Positions 21,150 to 32,944 of a stretch of DNA of 64,000 bases are shown one piece after another. Made by a program: the position numbers and the translations under genes. The DNA is taken from assembly GCA_934045075.1 (NCBI GenBank), contig OW203751.1:6645822-6709821 (forward strand). Reading direction: 5' to 3'. The notes beneath the pieces were generated by a model. That model searched no databases and had not been told where the DNA came from. It saw only the letters and a list, made by a program, of their open reading frames with translations. Every line of letters begins with the position of its first letter. Within the stretch, counting starts at the first letter, position 1. The DNA comes from Yponomeuta sedellus (lineage: Eukaryota > Arthropoda > Insecta > Lepidoptera > Yponomeutidae).

Positions 21150-21310
21150 TGGGGTTCTAATGTAAGTATCAACTGAGTTGAGTGACGTGATTTTTACTTT
21201 TTTTAAGCTACTCCAGTTGTCAAACGCATACATATTTTGACACTTTGAAGTCGTCTAAATGCTTAACTCGATGGAGTGGAATGTTACGTAATAGAGGGCT
21301 GTATGCACTA
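21150..21310 (+). mobile_element. MITE-like repeat, 'GAGTTGAGTGACGT' family
   Basis: GAGTTGAGTGACGTGATTTT, GCTACTCCAGTTGTCAAACG and GGAGTGGAATGTTACGT match 34120-34560. An inverted relative with ACTCCAGCTGTCAAATAC is at 21745-21860. Confidence 0.6.
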
Positions 21311-21744
21311 TTAATGAAATTGCTTTGGATACTGTATGGGCATATCTGGGGCAGGCCTTTACTCAGAAATGGGCAGCCAATTAATAAATTATAATATATA
21401 TATTTTTGTAATTATTATTAAATTCTTTATTGTACCTGTAAAGATTGTACAATTGGCGGGCTAATTAAAATTCGAAATAAAATTTCGTAAATCAAATAAT
21501 ATAAATTAATGCATGCTATTGTAACATATTTGTGAAAGCTTATTTTCTCTCTCTGTCTCTCACTAAAAGTTCTTACTTACAAAACCCAACCTTTTGATAG
21601 TTTATACGCAATTTCCAAGCATCTTAATATCCTCGGTATCTAGTAAACACACAGTAAAATAAAACTATAGTGGTCCTATACGTACCTACGCAATGGATGC
21701 GATGCACGTTTCTTCTAAGTAGGTAAGTGACGCGAATTTTGCAT

Positions 21745-21860
21745 CAGACTCTGTCTTACTTTTGAGGTGAAGTGAGGAGGTGTTTTAAGCTACTCCAGCT
21801 GTCAAATACTGGAGTGGCTTAAAAAACAAGTAAAAATTGACGTCGCTCAACCCAGAAGAT
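21745..21860 (-). repeat. Inverted relative of the 'GAGTTGAGTGACGT' repeat
   Basis: It contains GCTACTCCAGCTGTCAAATA, the mirrored GAGTGGCTTAAAAAAC and ATTGACGTCGCTCAACCC. Confidence 0.5.
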
Positions 21861-22144
21861 ACTTCCATGATAGATCCCCAGATCGCATGCGGGTGCGTGA
21901 CGTGCGTCGCGTATATAGAATTAGTGTGATTCCAGCTTAAAACTTATCATTAGAACGAATTCGTCGGTTACTACCACCTAGAACCTCCTCTTTCCGCAGC
22001 ATAAAAGGATTTTGATACATATGTACCTACCTACTGTATTTATTTCGATTTCAGTGCTGTCAGAAATCCTACCTAGATAAGTTTTAGTGTTATACTATAA
22101 TGCTCCTCAGAAATTCCATTAAATGTGTCGATACATATCAAAGG

Positions 22145-22490
22145 TGCTTAAGTCCACTATAGTAACGAATGAATGTTTTTGATTGGCCGGATTCTTTGTA
22201 CATAAAATTAAATATTGTTTTGGATGAAACCAGCTTAAGTCCTCTGTAACTGGTGGAAATAAGGCTCAAAATATTCGTTTTGTTTTCATACAAACCTAAG
22301 TCACAACGTCATTGGAAATCAAACTCGCCTAAATCCGATTCGACCAAAGACAGACAGCCCTGTATAGTGTCATGGCCGCAGTTGTTGGCGTTACATTACA
22401 TCAAACCGGCCTAAGTCACATTGTATTTTTTCAGATTCGCTTAAGTCCAATAACAGTTGCTTTCAAACAAACCAAAAGTGCTTAAGTCCA
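22145..22490. repeat. Recurring CTTAAGTCC-type motif
   Basis: GCTTAAGTCC or near variants (CCTAAGTCA, CCTAAATCC) recur about seven times, roughly every 40-80 bp. The intervening sequence does not repeat. Confidence 0.5.
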
Positions 22491-22499
22491 AAATAAAAA

Positions 22500-24100
22500 C
22501 CGGTTTAATTTAAAGTCTGACGGTTGTTTCACCCATTTTTTTGACCATGTTACCAGTAGACATTATTATGAGAGTGTTGGTATTATTGCTCTGTATTCAA
22601 GAGTCATGGATAAAGCAAACAGAAACAAAATAATGCGTTTTCCCAGAAGTTGTTTATGCGTGACTTAGGTGCGTTTGATAAGTATCGACATTAATAATAC
22701 CTACAGTTGACAGAAACAAAGTTCCATGTCGAAAATAGTACCTAGCTAAGTATTTGTACCGAAATGGAGATTAGTGCATTTGGACTAGGTATAGGTATAA
22801 CAGTAGTGAATTGTGAAAATTTAGAAGATTTTATTGCGCGTAGGTACATTGCACGAAATACCTACTAATTATTGCAAAATCAATTTAGTAACATAACTTC
22901 TATTTATTGCAAAATATTCCTCGTTTTATTTGTTCATATTTTGGTATTACCTACGTAGGTACGATAGTCATGTCGTTCTGCTTCGGAGCTCTTAATTTAT
23001 TGCGTGAGACAATTTTGTAAATGACTTTTGCACAAGACAAAAAAATATGAAATAGGTAGTCTTGGCTGGGCCCCTCCTCTCAAATACCGTCAATAAATAA
23101 ATGAAAGGCCCCTCAGATTAATTCATTTATCTTCTACTAATTAATTAATCTGAGGAAAACCCCTCAGCGTAGATAATTATATCTTAAAGACATCATTTTG
23201 ATATAATTACAATTTTTTTTTTATCTTGGCGTATTTTGATGTTTTTCTCGCGTAGTTGAACCAGCGCACGCAATTAAAGGTGTTTTCACACTACAAGGGA
23301 CGATTGAGGCTACGCGCATCGCGAGCAGCGTGAATTAGTCCCGCCTGTTCCTATTCTGTAACTGTCCCCTGTATTTCACCGTTTCCAAAGTGTCAAAATA
23401 TTTATCTATTTAACAATTTGGAGCAAATTTCATCTGACAAAACACAGTGAAAACACACCCTGAGCTTGGTAAAAAAAAGGAGAAATTAAAGAGTAGGTAC
23501 GACGATCGTCAAACTTTGTGTTTGTCTGTTATTTTCTAATACGTGATGTAAAAATAAAAACTAAAGCCATTGAATTCATTGAAGGTAATTTTCTAGTATC
23601 TCGAGGATTAGTAGTATAATTAGTAGGTTATTGAGTTTGTTTTACGGTTTCTGCTTTTTTTACCAAATTAAGTGTACAAAAAAGTTTTGAACAAAATTGT
23701 ACAAAAAGATTACCTGGCGTAAGTATAGCAGACAAAAATAAATATAGCATTTTGACTAAAACAAAATCCCCATTTGAACGGAGTCGCCCCTCCCTTTTGC
23801 CACCATATTTAAGCATTAAAATTTTGTATATATTGTAAAATAATAAAGTGCTACTTTGAACCACGGGACATTCAACCAGGTGGAGTGAACGTGTGACACG
23901 TCAACTAAACTAATGTCCATTTACACTCTGTATAGTAAGTTTTAGAAAGACAGCGTCTCAGTTCCAGGGTCGCCGGAATAAAGCACAAAAGTCTAAAGCA
24001 ATTTTTTAAGGGCACGGAAGAAAACTTTTTTCAAAATTACTGTGAAACATTTTTATTATCTTTAATAGATTTACGGAGAGCTGTCATGAAAAATTTAACT
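22500..24100. other. AT-rich intergenic DNA, no gene seen
   Basis: Only short chance frames. An inverted pair near 23096-23165 (CCCCTCAGATTAATT / AATTAATCTGAGG) is the only structure noted. Confidence 0.5.
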
Positions 24101-24107
24101 AACCTAA

Positions 24108-24237
24108 CTAACCGATGTAAAACCTAACTGCAAAGTAGGTACTTGGGGCTGCAAGTGATGCAAATTACTTCAGCCAGATGTCGTTGCCTGTACGCAGGTA
24201 ATACAGAGGATATTGCAAAGAAGAGGTTCGAAACATC
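24108..24237 (+). repeat. Solo body of the tRNA-like element (no tRNA part)
   Basis: AACCTAACTGCAAAGTAGGT, CAGCCAGATGTCG and AGGTTCGAAA match the body of the tRNA-like elements, with insertions. The tRNA-like unit is absent. Confidence 0.65.
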
Positions 24238-24239
24238 AA

Positions 24240-25410
24240 ATGAACTACGAGAAAAGTGTAGCCTTCACCGGGTTAGATAAGTTTGTCGCATTGTATATGT
24301 AATTAGTAGGTAACAATTTATGTTATAACAACTATTTAATAAAAAAATACTTCTGTGCTCTAGTCCGGTGACTTATTTTCCAAGGACGGTGCAAAATATT
24401 GCACCAAGACCCCGAAGACCCTCTATTAGATGCAACTGTCCACTGCGCTTCCAATGATTAATAAAAGTTTTTCAATTTCTTTTCGAAGTGTCAGAATCAT
24501 TGTTGGTCTTAATAGAGGCGCTTTTAAAAGGCTTAGAAACTAAAAAAAATCCTTGGATTAAATGCTATTAGGCATTTAATGTAAGGCAAATTTACAGAGG
24601 CTGTTGTCAGTAAAAAAAACTGGATAAAATATCATCAAGTTTATAAAACCTTCCTCTCAAAGAAAAAAAAAGTTGGAGGAAATTTGAAATATTTGAGTGT
24701 TCAAAAATATTTTAGTAAGCAAAACCAGCTTTCTTAAAGTAAATACATTCAGTAATCTTAATAAAGTGCCTATGAGATTAAATCTATTCTATACAGGTAC
24801 ATGAGGAATGTTTGCAAAATTGTGACGGGAAAGGAATGTAATAAAATATATTTTTAAATAAATTACATATTTCTTTAAAGTTCCTGTCACAATTTTATAT
24901 TACACAATTTTAAGGTACTTTACAGTGAGAGTTTTTCAATGAATTCAATATTTATCTTTTTCTATCTATTTATATTTTCACATGAAATATTTCTAATATT
25001 ATATTAGTTATATGCATTTCAATAAACTTTATCTTTATCTAATTTACATGACGAATTTGATAGACTTTAAACAGGTATTCGATACGTAGGACATTTTGCT
25101 TTAACTAACTTAATTTAGAATCACTTGAACTTAGATACCGTCCAATATCTTAGTATAGCCTTGTTAATTTAAGAAAGAGACTGGACAATTATTTTTCGTC
25201 AGTTTTGCACTATGGCCGTCCAGATTTTTTGAGAAACCAACACATAGTTATTCAATGTTAATCTGGCTGGCTTATTTGTTTTAATCTGTGGTATATAAGT
25301 GAAAACCTGTAATTAGCTCACAGTTATTATTTCGAAGTTATTAAGTAAGTCTTAAAGCTGTTGACTTTTCAAGTTTTAGTAAATAAAAAATAAATAAAAA
25401 TAATAATGTC
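24240..25410. other. AT-rich intergenic DNA, no gene seen
   Basis: No exon was found. AATAAACTTTATCTTTATCT near 25020 looks like a retroposon 3' tail. Confidence 0.45.
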
Positions 25411-25412
25411 CA

Positions 25413-25638
25413 CTCAGTTAGCTTTAAGAATATACCTCAGGTTAATTAAGTAGGCTTCTGTTTTCGCCGAAAGCACACGAGTGTAATACTACTTCCTGCT
25501 CTGTATAAAACTTTCTTCACTATTTTGAAAAGTTATTTAAAGTGTCATATTAGTTCCGATATTTCTATTACACGAATATGTCCGATTCTATCAGATAGTA
25601 GCCGAGGTATTAGGTATTCTAAAAGCTAACAGACTGTT
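25413..25638. mobile_element. MITE with CAGTTAGC / GCTAACAGACTG termini
   Basis: It shares TATTAGTTCCGATATTTCTA and TAGTAGCCGAGGTAT with 15864-16053. The ends are inverted. Confidence 0.7.
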
Positions 25639-25639
25639 T

Positions 25640-26960
25640 CTGCTCCTTTAATTGCCGTCACCTACTGGAGGTTGGTAACCAACCGTCTTGATTTTCGAGG
25701 TTACTAATAAAAGCAAAAAACTGGTACTTTGTTGAAACCACTGTGTAGCCGTGATATCTTTGGTATCACAGGTCTTCTTCCTGGAATCTTTCTAGTAGGA
25801 TAAGTTGAAGAAGATTATGTAGTTTACATAATAAATAATCGGCGTTAAATAAGTAACTAACTATTCAGTCCCTTTCCTTTACTAACAATGCCATAATCAT
25901 CTTATCTCTTTTTATATTTGGTTTCCATTTGCAGTATGTAATATAAGTACTCAATACTCAATACTCAATACTTTATTGCAGCCATAAGTTTGGTAAGTTC
26001 TTATATAATATAACAGATAATTTGTATCATTATGGACCCTGTGTTTAGTACTTTTAAGGATCCGCGATGCTCGAACATAGTTATATATTTAACGGGTCTA
26101 ATCGTGTTTATTTATTAGCCAAAATGTAATCATTATTCGACGAAGCAATTGCGGTGGTCACGGGTACACGGGTATTATATTTTACCCAATTGATAATCGA
26201 TATTAGAACCGTTTAATATATAATTATTATATGTAATAATACTCTTGCCAAAAATATGGCATGTCGTGCCTTTAAAAAGCTTTCTATAGTTCTTCTTCTT
26301 TATTTCATGCATGTGCCATTTGACTAAAACGGGTGCAAATGTATTCTACCTATTCATATATTTTTTATAATATTTATTTAGTGTCATTTTAATCTTAATT
26401 GACGGTTTAAGATTTTGTGGCAGTTTGTCGATTATAACTTTTAAATATTGGTGTGTTTAATTGTGAATATTTAAATCGATAAATATTTCTTCGGACTATC
26501 ACTATACATTCTTATGGAGATACGTACTATGCAACTGATTATATAATAATGCGTTACATTTTATTACAACATACAAAATTAAACATTACAACGATAACTT
26601 TAGAAACTTTGATAGCTGTATAACAGTTTTTTTTCGTATAAAGTTAAGATACTTGATTAGATTTTGAGTTACTTAATTAAGCTAAACAATAAATATTTAC
26701 GTAATTACAAATTATTCACTTATTATTTATTAATTCGTATAAAATAAATACATTTTTAATAAAGCGTATGTCTTTTTAAGGGAATAACCTCCTAACTTAT
26801 CAAGTTTCTTATAATGATAGGTGTACAATTAATAATTCCTTAATTTGGATCAGAGATATGGACAGGCAACTTTAGTGAACGTGAAGTAAATATTGTAATT
26901 ATTTTTGGGATATATTTGTTGTTAAACCCAACGATGACAAAGGCTAAAAAGGAAAAGTAT
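25640..26960. other. AT-rich intergenic DNA, no gene seen
   Basis: A reversed LINE-like tail (tandem ACTCAATACTCAAT then TTTATTGCAG) is at about 25950-25985. AGTTATATATTTAACGGGTC at 26080 recurs at 26990 and 55563. Confidence 0.45.
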
Positions 26961-26971
26961 TTCTAAATGAT

Positions 26972-28020
26972 TCGCGATACTCATACCTACATAGTTATAT
27001 ATTCAACGGGACTAATCGCGATTATTTATTAGGTAATAGACTGACCTACCCCAGACTACGGCAGCTGTAACGCTGCCGAATCGTCGATAATAGTAAATTT
27101 GATATAAGTGCGGTAAGTTGAAAATTACAGCCGAGGCGATATTACTAGCCCGAGCCATCGGCGAGGGCTATAAGGAAGCAGAGGCTGTACTTTTCAAAGC
27201 GCACGTATGTCATACGACGTTTTATAACATATTTACGAGGAAATTAATAAAACTCTGACTTTGTTATCATCACTACTTGACGACATTTTCATTTCAAATA
27301 AAAACAATACATCGAAAAGAAGAAGCGCGCGGATTCATTTTTACTTGTCCAGACAAATAAGCGATGCGCGCGCATCAACTTTTTTTTTAGGCAAAGGTAC
27401 AAAAACAGCCAGTATTACTAATAAAGTAAATTAATATTTTTGTGTTTTTGCTACAGATAAATGGTTGTAATTTATTGTCAAAATTAATTAAATTAAAGAA
27501 TTAAATGTTTTTTGTTATATTTTATTTCCCAAAGTTAATATTATTCATTAAATGTTGACCACTTTCTTGACATAAAACCTCTTTGCTAAGATTTTTAAAA
27601 GTATCGTTCATTTTTAGACGGAGTATCTTAAAACTTTATTAAAAAAAAACACGTGCCTTTTACATTACATTATCGCACAAGTACGTAATGAGATACATTA
27701 CGATATTGAAATTGGTGTAATTACAACCACTTTACGAGCAAATATGTTATAATAGTACATTACACAACTAGGGTGGTAATACAAAGAAAGGCCGAGATCG
27801 CAGAAGTTTGCGGCCCGAGCTGCAAGCGAGGGACGTAAATATGCGATCGAGAGCTTTCTTTATTACCTCCCGTGTTGTGTACATCTTTTTATGTCTACAC
27901 TTGGCCAGAAAGCGGCTTTTTCCGTACGCGCAGCGTGACGAAAAAGCCACTTTATTGCCAGGTGTGGCATAAATTATGTAATTACCTTACCTAATAAATA
28001 ATCGCGATTAGACCTGTTTC
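26972..28020. mobile_element. Element bounded by inverted AATCGCGATTATTTATTAGG
   Basis: TAATCGCGATTATTTATTAG at the left (about 27008) is mirrored by CTAATAAATAATCGCGATTA at the right (about 27992). The interior has AGCCCGAGCCATCGGCGAGG and no long ORF, so it appears non-autonomous. The family was not recognised. Confidence 0.5.
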
Positions 28021-28101
28021 ATGTATAACTGTAGCTTAAAAGGAAATTCGTAGCTACAGAGATATTATTTAAACGAAACTTGTTTTGCGAAAAGCATTCG
28101 A

Positions 28102-28252
28102 CTAAGGGCTGACTTTTCAATGGTCAGATAACTTTTATCTGAGGAATAAAAATGGCGGTTTGACAGCTTATGTATGAAAACTATGTCAAACCGCCATTTT
28201 CCATTATTCCTCAGATAAAAGTTATCTGACTATTGAAAAATCAGCCCTTAGA
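28102..28252. mobile_element. Hairpin MITE with near-perfect arms of about 65 bp
   Basis: The left arm TAAGGGCTGACTTTTCAATG, GATAACTTTTATCTGAGGAA and ATGGCGGTTTGACA is mirrored to CAGCCCTTA at the right around a loop of about 20 nt. Confidence 0.85.
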
Positions 28253-28404
28253 CTAACAAAATGTATAATCCCCAGTGCCTACTCTGCAGGTCAAAAGTTG
28301 CTTCTTTCAAATTCGCTCGAACCGTAACCGAGTAGTGTAAACGTAGCCTAAAGTTGAGGTATTGTTGACTGTACGTTGCACAATATACCTCATCGACAAT
28401 AGAA

Positions 28405-28505
28405 CTGTTTTAAGGCCCTTTGGGATGCTAACTAGCGCCTCCAATGGTATAAAAGTCGTGGCTTGTTTTACAATACCCTTTTTAAAACTAAACATCATAA
28501 ATCTG
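28405..28505. mobile_element. MITE copy B, left part
   Basis: TTAAGGCCCTTTGGGATGCT and AACTAGCGCC match copy A. The right part is at 30765-30865, separated by a nested SINE and LINE. Confidence 0.6.
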
Positions 28506-28564
28506 AACCATTATGACCACAATTTTTAGAACATAGAGGTTAATCGATTTCCTGCCGCTGCTGC

Positions 28565-28686
28565 TGTGCTGTGTGGTGTCGGCCTAGAGAATAGCACCAA
28601 CCCAATTCTTCCCGCGGGTGCCGTAAAAGGCGACTAAGGGAGACAAACCGGGGGGTGGGCAGCAGCGCCCCCTGCACTACAATTCT
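28565..28686 (+). mobile_element. RTE-tailed SINE, left part, split by a LINE
   Basis: GGTGTCGGCCTAGAGAATAG through GCAGCGCCCCCTGCACTACA matches 8120. The right part with GTCCAGCAGTGGACTAGTAT is at 30588-30650. Confidence 0.75.
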
Positions 28687-30587
28687 GAAAGAAAGAAAGA
28701 AAAATATTTATTGCAACAACAGTTACACACAAATTAAATTAAAATACAAAGACAAAAGTTGACAGCAAAAATAACTAAAAAAGAAAAAAAACAAACATTA
28801 CAAACTTTGTCGCGGTGTGTCCCTGCTGCTGCAAATGGCAACTGACTCAGCATAGTGCTGGGGGCGTGAACCCTCAGCGCTGATTTTCAGTCAGTGCCGA
28901 AAGCCCTAAGTGCTCCAGAGCGCGGCGTGGCCTGTTACAAAGTAATAAATACATAAAACAGTATAATAAATACATTCCACATAACAATAAATACAGTCAA
29001 CATAATAATAGACTTGTATAAACATAATAAAAATATTGCTTTATAGTTCTACCAACTTCGTGTCAATTAATATAATAATACATCTGTGCATATTCATATA
29101 AAAACAAATAAACGTGGATATTATAATGTACTTGTATTTAAATATGAAATATTAATTATATATATATTATATATACATATATGGTAAAGATAGAATAAAT
29201 ACGCAATAAATACGTATCCTCGATGCGATCACATACTCGTAGTTACTTGTCAACTTGTTGTAGTGTTAGGTCTGCGGCGCGAAGTTTGATCGGGATATGG
29301 AAGTCTCTGCTGTTCAAGCAGAAATGCCCTGAGCTTGCGCCCAAAGGCAAATCTACTGGACGCTTCACGGACTGGGGGAGGAATGTCATTCCAGCACTTG
29401 GACGCCGCATACTTAAAGCTGCCCCGAAATGTCTTCGTGCGATGCGCAGGAATACGAATTCTCTCCTTGTGTACCTGTCGCTCCCGAGATGACCATTCTA
29501 ATTTATTATATAGGTATTTTGGAGTTTTATTGCGAATCACACCAAACACCATGGTTGCTAGATGCAGGCGTCGTCGAGATTCCATGTTCAGGAGCTTTGC
29601 GGCGTTCAAGTACGGAGTGACATGGGATCTAGGTGGGATTTTAAAACAAAACCGGGCACATGCGTTTTGCACTCGCTGTATTAGTCTCTTCGTCCGACCA
29701 AGTATACAACCACCATAGACAACATCGCAGTAGTTTAATCTAGATAATATCAACGATTCACTTAGCCTAACACGCAAATCAGTGCTAAGGTAATCGCGTA
29801 TATTATATAGAATTTTCAGGCGGTAGAAGCAGTTGCTGACCACGTTTCTAATATGGTTTTCAAAACGTAGCTCCCCGTCAATCAGCACACCGAGGTTTTT
29901 GGCTTCAACCACCCTTTCTACTGGTTCACCCATGATAGCTATATTATGTCCGGTGAGAGCTTGCATCGTATTATGGATTTGATTTTTAGTACCAAGCACC
30001 ATGTACTTGGACTTGCTAGGGTTCAGCACCAAACAGCTCCTATCAGACCAAGACGCAATGCGATCTAGATCCCTGTTGACCAAGGTCACCGCTACAGCTG
30101 CATCTGACGGTACAGTAGACAGGTATAACTGTGTATCGTCAGCATACAGATGGCACTTGCTGCTCTTGATTTCAGACATTATATCAGCACTATACAAAAT
30201 AAACAGCAGAGGTCCCAGTATAGATCCCTGCGGAACTCCTCTAGTCAGCCATTTAGTTGCAGAAAGCTGCGTCGTGCCATTGCTTTTTTGCAACGTGACT
30301 ATTTGCGCCCGGTCCGACAGGTAGCTGTCGAACCACCGAACCGTAGCATTATCAAATCCATAATACGACATCTTTGATAACAAGAGGGAGGTATTCAAGC
30401 AGTCAAATGCCCTGGAGAAATCTAGCAGTACCAGTATAGTGCTTTTCCCTCTGTCGAGCTCCGACAATACGTTGTCCATAACGTCCAGTAGCGCAGTAGC
30501 CGTTCCTCGACCATTCCGAAACCCCGATTGCATATCCGGTAGTATGTCATTTTTCTCCAGGTACTTCGATATGTATGTTAGCACAAC
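28687..30587 (-). mobile_element. 5'-truncated CR1/Jockey-like LINE
   Basis: The minus-strand coding part (29250-30584) is followed by a 3' UTR of about 560 bp ending in TTTCTTTCTTTCTTTC. It lies inside the SINE, replacing about 75 bp of it, and shows no obvious target duplication. Confidence 0.8.
29250..30584 (-). CDS. LINE reverse transcriptase, N-terminally truncated
   Basis: This 444-codon uninterrupted frame is the C-terminal part of a non-LTR retrotransposon polymerase. RT motifs in order are QSGFRNGRGT (about residue 20), LLDFSRAFDCLN (about 53), GVPQGSILGPLLF (about 115) and the catalytic YADDTQLY (about 147). A thumb and C-terminal region with LNYCDVVYG follow. The endonuclease domain and first RT motifs are absent, so it is a 5'-truncated copy and the ATG is probably internal. 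It belongs to the CR1/Jockey group by overall motif style; the exact clade is uncertain. The frame is intact, which suggests a recent insertion. Confidence 0.88.
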   Translation of the reverse strand: MLTYISKYLEKNDILPDMQSGFRNGRGTATALLDVMDNVLSELDRGKSTILVLLDFSRAFDCLNTSLLLSKMSYYGFDNATVRWFDSYLSDRAQIVTLQKSNGTTQLSATKWLTRGVPQGSILGPLLFILYSADIMSEIKSSKCHLYADDTQLYLSTVPSDAAVAVTLVNRDLDRIASWSDRSCLVLNPSKSKYMVLGTKNQIHNTMQALTGHNIAIMGEPVERVVEAKNLGVLIDGELRFENHIRNVVSNCFYRLKILYNIRDYLSTDLRVRLSESLILSRLNYCDVVYGGCILGRTKRLIQRVQNACARFCFKIPPRSHVTPYLNAAKLLNMESRRRLHLATMVFGVIRNKTPKYLYNKLEWSSRERQVHKERIRIPAHRTKTFRGSFKYAASKCWNDIPPPVREASSRFAFGRKLRAFLLEQQRLPYPDQTSRRRPNTTTS

Positions 30588-30650
30588 GTGGCGCTCTTCA
30601 GGGGAGGGCTATGTCCAGCAGTGGACTAGTATTGCCTGACGACGAATCGA
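30588..30650 (+). mobile_element. RTE-tailed SINE, right part
   Basis: ACGTGGCGCTCTTCAGGGGA and CCAGCAGTGGACTAGTAT complete the SINE that begins at 28565. Confidence 0.75.
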
Positions 30651-30764
30651 TTTCTAGCAAAAACAGCCGTTTTTAGCGAAAATCGGATAAAGTTCTAGGA
30701 TGCTGTATGTTCAAAAAATAGTCACAGATATTAATACAGACATACAAGGGTTGATATCGATTTA

Positions 30765-30865
30765 GATTTTATTTTTACTTTTTGAAAAAACACGTATTAT
30801 AAAACAAGTTCTGATTTTTATTCCATTGCTGGCGCTATTAAGTACGACAAAGTGCCTTAATTTGA
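30765..30865. mobile_element. MITE copy B, right part
   Basis: AAAACAAGTTCTGATTTTTA, TGGCGCTATTA and AAGTGCCTTAA match the right end of copy A. Confidence 0.6.
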
Positions 30866-31534
30866 CTAATATCATGTTAACAAATTATTCTGCAATAAAG
30901 ATAAAAAGGTAAATTACCTACATACTTAGATGGTTTATATTTTGTTTTATTTCACAGCCTCATCTTTATTCAGGTAAGTAAAATTATTAATTTCTGCGTC
31001 ACTACGTAGTTTCCATAGCTCAAAGAGAAAAGTGGCAGTTGCAGCTTTGTTCAAACTCTATTCATTGTTCAATACGTTATTTGAGGAGGTTAACCATATT
31101 TTTTTTTATGAAATATCGAATTTCTTAATCAAAGATGTTTACAATGTTGTGTGTACATTTTTGAATAGTGACAGTAGTAAAAACAATTTTGTTGTTGAAA
31201 GACTCGATAAATGGTCATAGTTGAGGTATCTTTGTATTTTTAGGGTTAAGATCAAGACCCTTTATCTAGGAAATACGTGGGTGTATCGAGTTGAAATAAA
31301 AACCCCATATTCTAGTCTGCAGTCCCTTGAAGTTGTGAAAAAAATTATGGTTCCAAGTTACCGCAAAAAAGTGGTATGAGGCACAGAGGTGTATATGAAT
31401 TTTAAGAACACATAAGATAATTAAAATTCATAGGGTACTTAGGGAACTTCCCGTTAACCCATAACTAAGAAAGCTGGCAAGTTTGTTTTGTACTATAACT
31501 ACAGGAAAAAAATCTGAAAATTATACATCTTCTA

Positions 31535-31712
31535 TAATATAAAAATGGATCGCTGAATGTGTCGGTAAGCGCAAATCTCGAGAGCTGCTGAACCGATTTC
31601 GCTAATTCTTTTTTCAGAATATTCCTTGAAGTACGAGGATGGTTCTTACGGAGAGAAAAATAAATTAAGAGTCGATGGGAGGCGGTACGAAGTTCGCTAA
31701 GTCAGCTAGTCT
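31535..31712 (+). mobile_element. 'CGAACTTCGTACCGCC' repeat copy
   Basis: ATGGATCGCTGAATGTGTCG, GTACGAGGATGGTTCTTACG and GGCGGTACGAAGTTCGCTAA. Confidence 0.75.
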
Positions 31713-31721
31713 ATAATAAAA

Positions 31722-32568
31722 AAACCGGCCAAGTGCGAGTCAGACTCGCGCACCGAGGGTTCCGTACAAACCTGTATTATAGACCTGAGTATTTGGTATG
31801 AATTTCAATTTAATACCTCTACGCGTTTATGAGGAAATGGGTAGTAAGTTTAGAATTATAAAAAAAAAATATATTATGTGATGTAACTAAAAATTTATGG
31901 TTTTCGTAATTTTTCCTTTATCTATGCTATAAGACGTTGCTTCGTACCAAATTTCAAGATTCTGAGTTTACGGGAAGCACCCTGTAGGTTTTGATTCCCT
32001 TGCAAGTGTCGAAAATTTGCGGCATAAACGGCTGTATCTTTTGATTGCGTTGGCTTAGAAGTTTGATTTTTTCACAGCTTCAAGGGACAGTAGACCTGAG
32101 TAATTGATATAAATTTCAGCTTTAACTTTAGCTTTAGCTAAATTTCGTTCCTGAGAAAAAGGGTCTTGACAGACGGACGGACGGACAGACGGACAACAAA
32201 GTGATCCTATAAGGGTTCCGTTTTTTCCTTTTGAGGTACGGAACCCTAAAAATGAATCCCTAAATGTGTTGGTAAGCGCAAATCTCAAGAGCAGCTGAAC
32301 CGATTTCGGTAATCCTTTTTTTAGAATATTACTTGACGTACGAGGATGGTTCTTACGGAGAGAAAAAAAAAATTAAAGAATCGACTGTTAGGCGGTACGA
32401 AGTTCGCTGGGTCAGCTAGTTTGTAATAAAATAAAAATATCTAAAGTTCAGGAAATGCTTGGAACAAACTGCAAGACTCGATTTCTTAACTTTTTTATTT
32501 AAGTAAGTACCTACAAATTTGAACGGAGCCCTCAGTGCGCTAGTCCGACTCGCGCTTGGCCGGTTTTT
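31722..32568. mobile_element. Element with inverted CCGGCCAAGTGCGAGTC ends
   Basis: AAAACCGGCCAAGTGCGAGT at the left is mirrored by TCGCGCTTGGCCGGTTTT at the right. The interior has GAGGGTTCCGTA, GACAGACGGACGGACGG and GGTTCCGTTTTTTCC. This is a very common lepidopteran repeat type. Another repeat is nested at 32255-32425. Confidence 0.7.
32255..32425 (+). mobile_element. Nested 'CGAACTTCGTACCGCC' repeat copy
   Basis: AATGAATCCCTAAATGTGTT through GGCGGTACGAAGTTCGCTGG, inserted after GGAACCCTAAAA of the host element. Confidence 0.7.
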
Positions 32569-32709
32569 AAAATTTTATTAAAACCATTATTTAAATTGAT
32601 TTCCTTGGACAATTTCGCTTAAAATTGTGTTCTAAATTGGGCCTTAAGTCTCTTCGCGGTGCAAACTAGCGCATTAATAGAAAAAAAAACATATTTTCTT
32701 TTATACTAT

Positions 32710-32900
32710 TTTTTTTTTTTTATGCACTAACCCGTATTAAGGAAATACAGAGAATAGTGTAAAGAGGTTCGAAATTTCACTGATGCCGTGAGTCGCCCAT
32801 TGGCTCAATTGGTAGAGCGCTGGCACGGATAGCCAGAGGTTGCGGGTTCGAATCCCGGCATGGGTGAAATTTTTAGCCTCTAAATAGGTTTTTAAATATT
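32710..32900 (+). mobile_element. tRNA-like element copy
   Basis: Part of the body (AAAGAGGTTCGAAATTTCAC) precedes a complete tRNA-like unit (about 32789-32867, box B GGGTTCGAATCCC) and the CTCTAAATAGGTTTTTAAA tail. Confidence 0.75.
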
Positions 32901-32944
32901 TTCTTTTATAACGCGTCTTAGGAAAAAGTGAACATCACAAATCT

